From Cohnella rhizosphaerae (GTDB lineage: Bacteria > Bacillota > Bacilli > Paenibacillales > Paenibacillaceae), in the NCBI RefSeq assembly GCF_029525575.1, contig NZ_JAPDIA010000008.1, positions 1,178,001-1,242,000 of the forward strand: a stretch of DNA of 64,000 nt, read 5' to 3'. Below, in pieces: positions 9,816 through 19,468 of this stretch. How positions within the stretch are numbered: the first letter of the stretch is position 1; each line of letters starts with the position of its first letter. A program made the position numbers and the translations under genes. Below the pieces are notes generated by a model. The model saw only the letters and a program-made list of their open reading frames with translations, did not search any database and was not told the origin of the DNA.

Positions 9816-12017
9816 ATGATCGAGACGATACTTAAACCATTTATCAAGCCGATCCAACGAAAAATCATGCGGCCGCTCAAGCAGTCCGCGAAACTGCCTA
9901 AAATCCTGCTCCGATGGCTCATCCAATGGGCGCGAACCGTGCTCGGGAGCGGACTGCGGTCGCTTGACAACTATTGGAGGATCGGCAGCTATTATATCGC
10001 CAAAAAGCTCATCGTGCTGATCGTGCTCATCGGCCTTGCGATCGCCTACTTCGGCTTCATCAATCCGCCGGCGTTCGTCGACCGGTGGTTCTCGCGAACG
10101 CCTTCGATGCAAGCGTCGGCCGCGCTGGAGAAGGGCTACACCGGCAATGCCAAAATCGTGGACGGCGCCGGAAGCCTCGTCTATGCCGGCCCGCTCGCGA
10201 GCGGCCAGTTCAGCGGCGTCGGCAAGCTTTACGGCGACGGCGGCAAGCTTATCTATTTCGGCGACTTCGAAAAAGGCGCGCGGGCGGGTTCGGGCGAAGC
10301 TTACGCCGCCGACGGATCGCTGCTGTATCGCGGCGAGTTCGCCGCGGACGCTTACAACGGCGCCGGCACGCTCTATGCGCCGGACGGCAGCGTACTGTAC
10401 GAAGGCGGATTCGCCGCCGGGAAGTACGAAGGCGAAGGCACCCTATACGCCGCCAAAGACAAGCCGCTTTACGCCGGCGCCTTCGTCAAAGGATTATACG
10501 AAGGGGCGGGCAAGCTATACGGCGACGACGGCAAGCTCGTCTACGAAGGCGCCTTCGCCGGCGGACTTTACGAAGGCGCCGGCAAGCAGTACAAAGGCGG
10601 CAAGCTGTTGTACGAAGGCGTGTTCGCGGGCGGACTGCTGACCGGCGAAGGAACCGAGTACGCAGCTTCCGGAGCGCCGATCTATAAGGGCGGCTTCGAA
10701 CGGGGCCGCTACCAGGGAACCGGCTCGCTCTTGAACGAGCAAGGCGTCGCGATCTATGCCGGCAGCTTCGTGGCCGGTTTTCGCGACGGCGAAGGCGAAG
10801 CGTTTAACGCGGACGGCACGCCGCTCTACAAGGGCACGTTCCGCGAGGGGCAATACCAGGGCTTCGGCGCGCTGCTCGACGCGAACGGCACGGTCGTGTA
10901 CAAAGGCCTGTTCAGCGCGGGACAAGCGGATCCGGCCGGCTTCCTCGCGATGGCCGCGGCCACGCTGCAGGAGAAGCTTGGCGCACCGGACGCGCCGGCG
11001 GCGGGGACGGATGCCGGGACAGACGCCGGCACCGACGAAGGGGCCGCAGCGCCCGATACGACCGGCGGCGCCGGAGCCGGCACGGATGCAGGTGCCGCTG
11101 GAGAAGCGGCCTCAGGCGCCAACGCCGGCACGGCGGCCGGCGCCGGGAGCGGCGACAGCGGCGCGGCGGCAGGTGCGAACGGCGGCGCAAGCGGCGGCGC
11201 GACGACCGGCAATGGCACCGGGAGCGGCGGAGCCGCTTCGGGCGCAAGCCAAAGCAGCGGCGGCAGCTCGGCGGCCGGCGCGAGCGGCGGAGCCGGTTCG
11301 GGCGCGGACAACGGCGGAAGCGGCGCAGCCGCGGGCGCAAGCGCAGGTGCCGGGACAGGCGCGGATACCGGAACAGGCAAAGACAGCGGCGCCGGAACGG
11401 GAACGGACGCCGCAACAGGCACGGGTAAAGACACCGGAGCCGGCGAAGACAGCTCGACCAACGCCGGAGCAAGCGGCGGACAGCCGGAAGCCGCGACGAA
11501 TTCAGGATCGTACGGCAAAGAAAATGCAGTCCCGGGCGCAAACGCAGCCGTCGCGGCGAATAAAATCGCGGCGCTGTCCCCTTCCCGCGCGGGTACCGCC
11601 ATCGTTAACGCAAACGCCGTCTCCATCGTCAAAGCTGCCGGGAACTCGAATGCCAAAGCGGCCGTTACGAACGTCGTCCTCCCTGCGACCGACGGCGTGA
11701 GCGAAGACCCGACAGCCGATGCGTCGTCGCTCGCGGCGCCGATCGAATTGGTATACAGCGGCGTGCAATTCAGCTTCAAGCTCGAGTCCGATCCCGACAA
11801 TCCCGAGGCGTATGCCGTCACGCTCGTACGTACATGGAACAAATACGTCATGACGGCGCTTCTCGACCGCCTGCAAAAGGCGGCGATCAAAGGCGTCAAG
11901 ACCGAGAGCAACGGCAAGCTGTATACGATGGCGTATGAATGGAACGGCTGCCTGTATAGCTTCAATTACAACAACGACAAACCCGTCCGGCTGACGATAG
12001 GCCCTTTCCAGATCTAA
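9816..12017 (+). CDS. Membrane-anchored MORN-repeat protein with long Ala/Gly/Thr linker
   Basis: The predicted 733-residue protein has a basic amphipathic N-terminus (residues 1-60) and one transmembrane helix (about 65-82, LIVLIVLIGLAIAYFGF). A run of about 12-13 MORN-type repeats follows (about 105-385, for example YEGAFAGGLYEGAGKLYGDD). Next come about 170 residues of low-complexity Gly/Ala/Thr/Asp/Ser linker (nt about 10,990-11,510) and a C-terminal globular domain ending YNNDKPVRLTIGPFQI. MORN repeats form beta-hairpin rods that often bind lipid or act as scaffolds. The ATG is 2 bp after the DUF4280 stop, so the two proteins are translationally coupled and probably work together. I infer a membrane platform for the PAAR-like protein; its exact role is unknown. 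Confidence 0.7.
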   Translation: MIETILKPFIKPIQRKIMRPLKQSAKLPKILLRWLIQWARTVLGSGLRSLDNYWRIGSYYIAKKLIVLIVLIGLAIAYFGFINPPAFVDRWFSRTPSMQASAALEKGYTGNAKIVDGAGSLVYAGPLASGQFSGVGKLYGDGGKLIYFGDFEKGARAGSGEAYAADGSLLYRGEFAADAYNGAGTLYAPDGSVLYEGGFAAGKYEGEGTLYAAKDKPLYAGAFVKGLYEGAGKLYGDDGKLVYEGAFAGGLYEGAGKQYKGGKLLYEGVFAGGLLTGEGTEYAASGAPIYKGGFERGRYQGTGSLLNEQGVAIYAGSFVAGFRDGEGEAFNADGTPLYKGTFREGQYQGFGALLDANGTVVYKGLFSAGQADPAGFLAMAAATLQEKLGAPDAPAAGTDAGTDAGTDEGAAAPDTTGGAGAGTDAGAAGEAASGANAGTAAGAGSGDSGAAAGANGGASGGATTGNGTGSGGAASGASQSSGGSSAAGASGGAGSGADNGGSGAAAGASAGAGTGADTGTGKDSGAGTGTDAATGTGKDTGAGEDSSTNAGASGGQPEAATNSGSYGKENAVPGANAAVAANKIAALSPSRAGTAIVNANAVSIVKAAGNSNAKAAVTNVVLPATDGVSEDPTADASSLAAPIELVYSGVQFSFKLESDPDNPEAYAVTLVRTWNKYVMTALLDRLQKAAIKGVKTESNGKLYTMAYEWNGCLYSFNYNNDKPVRLTIGPFQI

Positions 12018-12047
12018 ATCCGCTATATCGGCTATTTCGTCACCCTT

Positions 12048-12092
12048 ATCCCCTTGGCTCAGGATCGATCCCCTTTCCTGTGCCAAGGGGAT
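12048..12092. terminator. Inverted repeat after the MORN gene
   Basis: An 11-bp perfect stem (12048-12058 ATCCCCTTGGC with 12082-12092) has a 23-nt loop, 31 bp after the MORN stop codon. The T-run is weak, so termination is plausible but not certain. Confidence 0.45.
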
Positions 12093-12301
12093 ATTTACAT
12101 GACGTTGACTTGAACGCTTTCGCACAGGATGAGGCACGCTTTGGCGGTCTTGTGCAGCAGTCTTGTGCAGCGGTCTTATGCAGCAGTCTCGTGTAAAATC
12201 TGCGGACAGCCTTTCTCTCCCGACCGTCTTGCATGATGACAACCCGCGACTAACGCTCGGATCGGCCCGACTTAGACGTTCAATTGGACGGCGCCGCCTA
12301 T

Positions 12302-12490
12302 CAAATAACGGTTGAAACGCAGTTATTACGCGTGCTCGCGACGTCCTTTGGCAAATAAGTGTCGTAACGCAATTAATTTCTCGCATTTGCACGTTTCGAT
12401 CCGATTCTGAACAAAATAATTGCGGTTGAACACTTATTTCCTCCAAAGCACGGATCATTATGCCAATTAACTGCTTTTCAACCATTATCG
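12302..12490. repeat. Imperfect long inverted repeat, 73-nt arms
   Basis: The reverse complement of 12302-12374 aligns with 12418-12490 at roughly 70% identity with a few 1-2 nt gaps. Shared blocks include AATTGCG, ACACTTATTT, CAAAG-ACG, TAACTGC and TTTCAACC. The spacer is 43 nt. It resembles a miniature intergenic palindromic element. No transposase and no clear target duplication is visible. Confidence 0.55.
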
Positions 12491-13014
12491 CTTCTACCTG
12501 ATCGCTTCTACCTGAAGTTGCGATCTTCCTCCAAAATCTACTCCGCGAAAATAATAACCGCCGCTATTAAACGTTCTGAAAGGGTAGTAACACGTCTGCG
12601 GTCCTTTTGCTGGCGCACTGTCACATGGCGGACGGACCGAGAAGCCCTTATTCTCGTTTCTATGGCGATTCGCGGCCAAGCTTCGGACACAGCGGCCGTT
12701 ATTGCGGGATGACAGGCCTTTTTTTTGCCTTGATCCGGATCCATAACGTCCCTCCAGTCCGATACGATCGCAATGATGACCGCTTTTAAGAAATACCGTT
12801 CCCTGGGTCCGATGCCCCCGCCTGACCGACATCTAACTGCTGCCCGCAGTTCTCTATTGCACCGATGCGCTTCCCCTAACCGTTACATTCCAGGCTATCG
12901 TCCTGCTTACTTTCCGACGCTCTTCCTGCTTGACCTCCCGCCGATCCCGCCATAAGGCTAGCAAAGCGAAGCCGGGATTTGATCCGTATTTGCATGCGTT
13001 CCGCGATGTTAATT

Positions 13015-13054
13015 AAAAACGTATCGCCGTCCTTGTAGACGGCGATACGTTTTT
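13015..13054. terminator. Strong bidirectional terminator
   Basis: An 11-bp perfect stem (13021-13031 GTATCGCCGTC with 13038-13048) has a 6-nt loop and is flanked by AAAAAC and GTTTTT. It lies about 240 bp downstream of the last gene of the minus-strand injection-system operon and is its most likely end point. Confidence 0.9.
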
Positions 13055-13191
13055 ATCGGCGACGATTCAAAATAGTATCGGTAAGGTCGCTTTCTGAATC
13101 GTTAAATAGGCCTACGCACTGGGGCAACGTCCCCCCTGTGAGACAGCCTAACCTGCAAACGTGTATCATTCAAAACCGGAATGACGGGTTT

Positions 13192-13227
13192 GGCGAGCTA
13201 GCGCACAATAGCGCACGATAGCTCGCC
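13192..13227. other. Hairpin downstream of the injection-system operon
   Basis: A 9-bp stem (13192-13200 GGCGAGCTA with 13219-13227) encloses a loop containing two copies of GCGCAC(A/G)ATA. It is 66 bp past the stop of the last operon gene. No T-run follows, so it could stabilise the mRNA 3' end. Confidence 0.4.
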
Positions 13228-13292
13228 TCCTAACCGGCTTCCACCTGTTTAAGGTGAAAGATCATGGTCAAACGGCGGAAATAAGCGAATCC

Positions 13293-14930
13293 CTACTCCT
13301 TGCCCGGCGCCGCTTCGCGATAGAGGGCCCGCTCGGCAGACGTTTCACCCGTCCCCTCCGCACCCTCCTGCAGCTTTTTGAACGCCCACCAGCGAATGTG
13401 CAGCCTGTCCGCTTCCGCGGAGCCGTTAAGGCGCATTCCGATGCGGAAGCTGCCCTGCTCGGGGTATACGATCGTGCCAAAATCGACGTTCGGCACGTCT
13501 GATTCGTACTCTGTCCCCTTGAACACGTCCTGGACGCCGTAATAGATCGAAGCCTTCAGCGTCTCCTGAGGCGCCAGGCCGACGAGGATCGTCACCTGTC
13601 CCGCCCCGAGCCCGTGCTTGATCTCGTCCGTTACATAGTTGCGCCTGCCGCGCGAGAAAACTTCAATCCCGTCTTGGCGTTCAATTCGAGCGGCACCTCG
13701 ATCGTCCCCGTGGCGATCTCGTCTTGAATCGCCTGCGGACGCGGAATCCCAAGCTTGAAGTCGAACGTGTTTCTTTCCGGATGGTAGTGGACGTCAAGCT
13801 TCGGCTTCGCGTCGTATTCGAGGTCGTAAGCGCTCGACTCGGCGAAAAAACGGTGAAGCGCGCCTGCCCGGTCCGCATGGGACAGCCGCTGAAGCAGGGA
13901 GGCGTTCGGCACGTACTCGCCGAAGGGAACGCGCTCGACCTGCTCGATCATATAGGTGGATCCAAGCTGAAGCAATCCGATTTTCGCCAGACAGAGTTCC
14001 TGATCGGACGCCCCCCTCGGCCGCCTGATCCAGCGAGCGTTCGTACCAGGTTTTCAGAATTCGTTCCATGACCGGCTGCGAAATGATGTCCACCTTGTGC
14101 ACGGCGGCATGATCGATCGGCACCCGCTGATCGCCGATGGTCAGCGTCACCGACTGCGGCGGCAAAGAGAGCGTGGCGACCGTGTCCGGACGATCCTTGA
14201 CCTTGACGCTGTAGGTCAGCCGATACTCGGTATCCTGACCGTCTCCGGGCTCCAAAAATTCGACATGCCGGCCGTCCCCGCCGACCGGATCGAAACCGTC
14301 GGACTCGTAATCGAAGCTGACCGCGACCCTGGCCGTCTGCAGCGTTTTTTCCACGACCAGCGTGACGTCGACGACGTCGTCGGGATTGACGTATTTGGGC
14401 ATGCGCTGCGAGACGCGCACGTGCGCGTCCTGATAAAGCACGGCGACGTCCTCGAGCAAGCGCACATGCTCGAAGCTGGTCGCGGCGGGCGCTTCCTCCT
14501 TGACGAACAGCCGGTACGATTCCAGCACGCGATTGTACTCGCTGACTTCTTCGCCGCGAATCGACGAGTTGCCGACGGAATGGACGGGTTCGCGGCCCTT
14601 TTCGTCGTAAGCGACGTACAAATAAACGTTTTTCTTATACTCGTTGTTCGTGAAGCCTTCGATCATGGACAGCTTCAGCGTGACCGGCGACGGGATGACG
14701 ACCTCCCGTCCGGAATAGTCGATGGCCAGTCCCATCTCCACCGTTACCGTCTTGTCGTCGACGGCGACGACTTGCATGCCTGCGACGACGCCGCTTCCGA
14801 ACAGCAGCCGGTTCAGAAGCCTGCGCTTGTCGTTCAAATACTTCTGCTCCGACTCGAAGTCCCGAACCGTCAGCAGCTTGCCGTAAAAATACCGATTGCG
14901 CTCGAACGGGTACATCCTCGCTTTTCTCAT
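13293..14930 (-). CDS. eCIS baseplate/fibre candidate (RNRYFYGKLL family)
   Basis: The reconstructed protein of about 545 residues is the last gene of the operon. Its N-terminus (MYPFERNRYFYGKLLTVRDF, then LNRLLFGSGVVAG) matches a conserved N-terminal module that I recall from proteins encoded in Gram-positive contractile-injection loci. The remainder is beta-rich with no recognised catalytic motif. The first about 370 residues are continuous. Frame breaks occur at C6 14011-14016 and near 13640-13660. The position after the tail-protein-I-like gene suggests a fibre or baseplate-peripheral protein, but this is inference. The ATG at 14930 is 48 bp after the upstream stop. Confidence 0.6.
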
Positions 14931-14978
14931 CCGTCAAGTCCCTCCTCATCATCGGTCCGCGCGGCGGCTCCGCTGTCG

Positions 14979-17097
14979 TCATTCCATCTCCGAATCCATG
15001 CCGAGTCGCATGTGCGCGTCGAGGCGCCGATTCATGTTCGCATCCACGATCAACGTGTCGTTCGGCATCGAGCGATCCATACCCAGCGTGAAAATCGACG
15101 GCTCCGCCAGCACCGTATTGACGCCCAGATACGTATGCAGGTCCAGATACATCCACGGCTGCAGCCATTCGAGCTTCGCCTCCGTATGGGCCGGCTTCAT
15201 GTCGTCCACCAGTTGCCTGAGCAGCACCTTCTCCATATCGCTGCGCGCCTGATCCGGATGCAGCAGCACAGAGAAGGTGAATGGATCGTCGCCGTACAAC
15301 CGGTCGACCACCGCGCGCCAATCCCCGCGTTCGCGCAGCGCCTTGTATTGCGCCGGTTCGACGATGATCGGCTTCATCCCGGTCATCGTCTCGATCGCGC
15401 GCTCGATGCCGCGTCGCGTTCCCCGGTAGCGGTACATCTCGGGCGCGGCGCGGATGAGCCGCCGGATGGCATCGTCGCTCCAGTATTCGTTGGCGTCGAG
15501 ACCGAGCCAGGAAGCCAGCCATCGCAATTGCCCGCCGCCGACCGTCTCCCGGTCGAACTGCCGGGCCATGCCGTCGATGCGCTCCTCCAGCTCGTCGAAC
15601 AACGTACCGAACAAGGCCAAATATCGCTCCAGAAAGCCGCGTCCGCCCGATTCCTGCTGGTAAACCGCGGGCAAGTACGAGAGCAGCGTTTGCCTTGGAA
15701 AATAGACGCGCAACCGATCGAGCGCCGGCGTACTGCGTTCGCTGCCGATCCATTCGATCAGCAACCACAAATAGCGTCCCTTTGCCCCGAAAAACAAAGC
15801 GTCGGCCGGATTGACGACCGGTTCCGACCATAATTCGCGCAAGCCTCGCAGCTTATCCGACGGGCCGAGATCGGTACGCGCGATCCATTCGTCGATCCGC
15901 CAAAGGTTGCCCTCGATCGTCCTGACGCCCGTATCGTCCGCGAAGTATCGCACGCGAAGCTGCGTCCCGTCCGGAATGTCGGCAGCAAGCGTGAACTTGT
16001 GCCAAACCGTCTCCCTGTCCGCGCTGTCGAACGCCGAAGAAAGCCAAAAGCCTTCGAGCGCGCCGCCGCCCGGCATCGCGAGCGTCTGGGGCTGCAAATC
16101 GAGCACCGCGAGCGTCTGCTGCTCGCCGTTCAGGATATACATCCGGTCTTTGCCGTCGATCAGTATGGCGTCCGCTTTTCCGCGGAAACCCCCCACCTTG
16201 CCGATCAGCTCGCCCGACTCCTCGAACTGCAAAATAAACCGGTCGTCCTCGCCTTCGGACGCCATGCTTCGCGAATCGCCCACGTAAATCTGCCGGTTCG
16301 AGTCGACGGCAAGACCGGCGAACGAAAGGGGGAGGCAGCATCATCCGGGTCAGCAGCTCTCCTGCGGCCGAGAAAGCGAAAAGCGCACGGCCCAGGCTGT
16401 CGTATACGTACATGTCGCCAAGCGGCGAAACGGTCAAAAACGGTTGACCGTGCTTGCCGCCGTCCGCGGGCAGCTTCAACGCGAAGCGATCGTCCTCGAT
16501 CGCCGCGATCAGCCCGCCCGACAGTCCGAGCCTTAAAATGCGCAAGGCCACCTTGCCGGACAACGGCGCCCGTCCTTCCTCTTCCTCCTCCTCCTCCGAA
16601 GGCTGATCGGCGAAGGTGAGGACATAGACGCCGCGGCCGTCGGCATAAAGCGCCAACGGCCGGCAATAGACCCCGTCCATCCAGTCTCCCGCGCGGCTCC
16701 ATCGCGTCTGTCCGCTGTTCACGTCATACGCGGCCAACGTCCGTTCGCCCTCCGGATCGGCGACGAACAGCGTGTCCCCGGTCGCCGCAAGCATCGCGGA
16801 AGCGGAAAACAAGCCGTGCCTCGAAACGAACAACCGCTCGTGATGCCGGCTGTGCCGGTCGTAGGTCCACAGGTCGCCGGCTTCGTCGAGCAGGATCAGA
16901 CGGCCGAACACGCCGACGGCGAACGCGCGTACCGCGCCCACGCCCTCGAGCTCCCCGAAAGACGCCGTGTCGAGCACGCCGTACCGCGCGTCGCTGCGCA
17001 GCCGCACCGTTTCGCCGACGTCCAGGTTCTCGGCCAGGCCGCGGCGGCTCCAGTGCTCTGGTCTATTGATCGAAAAATATAAAGCCTCGTCGTCCAT
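14979..17097 (-). CDS. Tail protein I-like baseplate protein with N-terminal beta-propeller-like region
   Basis: The reconstructed protein has about 705 residues. The N-terminal about 380 residues contain repeated beta-propeller-like segments (LLDEAGDLWTYDRHSRHHER, TVSPLGDMYVYDSLGRALFA, AILIDGKDRMYILNGEQ). The C-terminal half (about 440-640) matches the gpI-type baseplate wedge fold: YLPAVYQQESGGRGFLERYL, FGTLFDELEERIDGMARQFD, LRWLASWLGLD and YRYRGTRRGIERAIETMTG. It should help form the wedge around the spike. A Glu run (SEEEEEEEG) lies in a propeller loop. One frame break is at G5 16328-16332. The gene starts 33 bp after the upstream baseplate gene, so it is in the same operon. The propeller may bind a ligand, but this is not shown. 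Confidence 0.75.
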
Positions 17098-17130
17098 CCG
17101 CTCGCCTCCTTTCCGGTTCCGATCGGACCG

Positions 17131-19403
17131 CTACAATTGAGTTCGGCTGAGCAGCTCGATCCGGTGCTCGCCCGAATAGACGAGACCGTTCGGCGGCAGC
17201 AATACGTCCCCGCCCTGGCTTTTGGACGCATACCGGCCTTCGCCGTCCAGCCACAGATCCTGCACATAAGCCACGCCGTCGACGCGGCTGATCGCGGCGA
17301 AGACGTCGCCGCGGTAGACCGGCCTTCCGAAGGGCCAGCCCGACGCGGACTTCAGGCTCCCCGAAGGGCTGAGCAGCTCGTTCAAAACGGCTGCGATCCG
17401 TCTCGTCTCATGGGCGAATTGAGGTTCGACCACGATGACGGCGTGTACGGTCACCTTCACGTATTCGGGCGCGATGACATGAACCTCGGTCCCGATCAGC
17501 CTGCGTTCGTCCAAATGGCGGGCGACGGTCTGCAAAAAACCGCGGCTCGGCGCAGGCGTCGGCCGGCGGCTAAAGGGCATCGCGACGACCGTGACCGCAT
17601 GCGGCACCGGATCGGCGCGGCCCGGGGCATAGCCGGCGATCACATGGACTCTCGCGACGCGAAGACCCGGCGTCGACTTCGCCAGCGCGGCGAAGTCTTC
17701 GTCCGTCACGGCGCGGAAGGGCTCGTGCCATCGCCGCTGCAGGCGCGCGATGCACTCGCCTACGCTCTCGCGCTCGGCGCCGCCGTAGCCGTAGCCCGCG
17801 TTGGTCACGGTCACGCCGTATGCCCGCTGCTCCTCCGACACCCAGCCGGTCAGCAGATTCGGCTTGATATTGCCCCGCTCGCCGCCCCCGATCACGCAGA
17901 CGACCAGGCATAGATTAGGCTCGTCGCAGGCGGCCGGAATCGCGCCGCGTTCGTCGTTGCCGAAGCGAACCTCGCAGGTGTCCGGATCGAACGTATAATG
18001 GCGATCGAGCGGTCCCGAGCGGTCGAAGTTCTCGACAGGCAGCCAATCTTCCCACAGCCACTCGCCGGCGCGTTCGCCGGGGACGCCGACCTGAAGCAGG
18101 AAGTGCTCCCGCCTGCGGCAAGCCAGATCGTAGACGGTAAATCGCTGCATCGGCAAGCCGTTGCTGCGTCCGATGAAGCGTTTTTCCGCAAACGTCTTGT
18201 CCGCATGGATGCGCCGGACCGTGCCGCTCCCGCCCGGCGGACGCATCCCGCGCGTCCCGTCTCCGAAAGCGACGACCGCTCCGCCTTCGGCAGGCAAGCG
18301 CACCGAATATACGCGATCTGTCGGCCCGGCCGCCTCGGTGTCCGGCACCTCCCGCCACTCCCGCCAATTGCCGTCCGGCTCCCGCACCTGGACGCGCAGC
18401 AGGCCGTACCGCGATAAGTAAGTGTCCGCTGGAAGCGAGACTTCCCCTTCTTCCGGCACGTCGCAGTCGATCTTCTCGCTGAGCGTATCGCGCTGAACGA
18501 CAAGCGCCGTATGAAGCAAAATCCGGTCGATGCGCGGCGGCTCTTCATAGCCTTCCTCTTCGAGCGAGCAGCAGATCCACCACCGCGGCCGGTCGTTCGC
18601 CGGGTGGACGAGGACCGGGCGAAGCGGCGCGTTCAAGCGGATCGCGACGCGTCCGCTGAAGCTCAAATGAAGCGTCTCGTCGCCGACCGTCTCCAGGGGC
18701 AGCCATCCGGAAACGCCGGTCTGCTCGTCGAACGCGTAGCCCTTCCAGGCGACGCGCGCGGACGGCACGATGGCGGGAGGCGCGTACCCTTCCGCCGCCG
18801 AAGCGTCGAAAGGCAGCGCGCGCCAGGCGTCCTGGCTGCCTTGCGCCCCTTCTTCCGCGAGCAGGATCGTCAGTTCGATCGTCTCCCCGACCGGCGGCTC
18901 CCTGTCGAACGACACGTACAGACGACTGCCTGCACTTGCCTCCGCGCCGAACGCGTAAAAAAGCGACGTCTCCCTGCGTATTGGAAGCCGTACGGTCGCT
19001 GGCTTCCCGTTCGGTGCGCGTGACGACGCGGTCGACGGCGAGCGGCCTGAGCGTCGACGGCGCCGCGGTCTCGAACGTCTGATCCTCGGCGAGCAGCTTC
19101 GTGCCCCGCGGCAGTCTTACCGTCTCCCGGATGCCGCCGAACGAAGCGAGCGCAGCCGCCTGCGTCGCCTGCCGGGGGAGATTCGCCGAGCAGTTCAAGA
19201 AACTTGCGGCGGTTGCGATCCGGCACCCGGCTCAAATAAAACTGCTGCATCTCGCTGATCCAGGCGAACAGCTCCAGCATCGTCATGCCGGGGTCGTGCG
19301 CGTTCTCGTCGGTCCACTCCGGCAGGCGCCGCTGTATCCCTTGGCGTGCTTCCTGCAGGATGCTCTCGTACGTGCGATCGTCAAGCGGCAGCTTGGGCAG
19401 CAT
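17131..19403 (-). CDS. Second baseplate J-like (putative baseplate assembly) protein
   Basis: The reconstructed protein has about 757 residues. It opens with MLPKLPLDDRTYESILQEAR and DENAHDPGMTMLELFAWISE, the usual start of putative baseplate assembly proteins, in which the DPG-x-T segment defines the wedge N-terminal arm. The middle has FGDGTRGMRPPGG and FGNDERGAIP strands. The C-terminal baseplate-J core follows: NAGYGYGGAERESVGECIAR, FRAVTDEDFAALAKSTPGL and RGFLQTVARHLDERRLIGTE. It should form part of the wedge ring beside the preceding gene product. Frame breaks occur at G5 19174-19178 and A6 18957-18962. It lies 66 bp from the preceding gene. Confidence 0.8.
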
Positions 19404-19468
19404 CGGCGCCTTGCCTCCTTTGTAAGCATTTAGTCTTGCGCAGCGGATTTAATCCGATCGTTCTCCGC

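Larger units (their letters stand above)
12018..13292. other. Non-coding region, about 1.3 kb
   Basis: No ORF here shows protein-like composition or a plausible ribosome binding site. The stretch holds short direct repeats of a GTCTTGTGCAGCAG-like motif (about 12,150-12,190), the long inverted repeat at 12302-12490, a tandem 14-bp duplication (ATCGCTTCTACCTG twice, about 12,487-12,514), the strong terminator at 13015-13054 and a hairpin at 13192-13227. It is more AT-rich than its flanks. Confidence 0.6.

Noticed and set aside
12494..12955. Small ORFs in the 12.5-12.9 kb gap
   Set aside because: They overlap on both strands, lack ribosome binding sites, and have arginine/serine-rich shadow-type composition.
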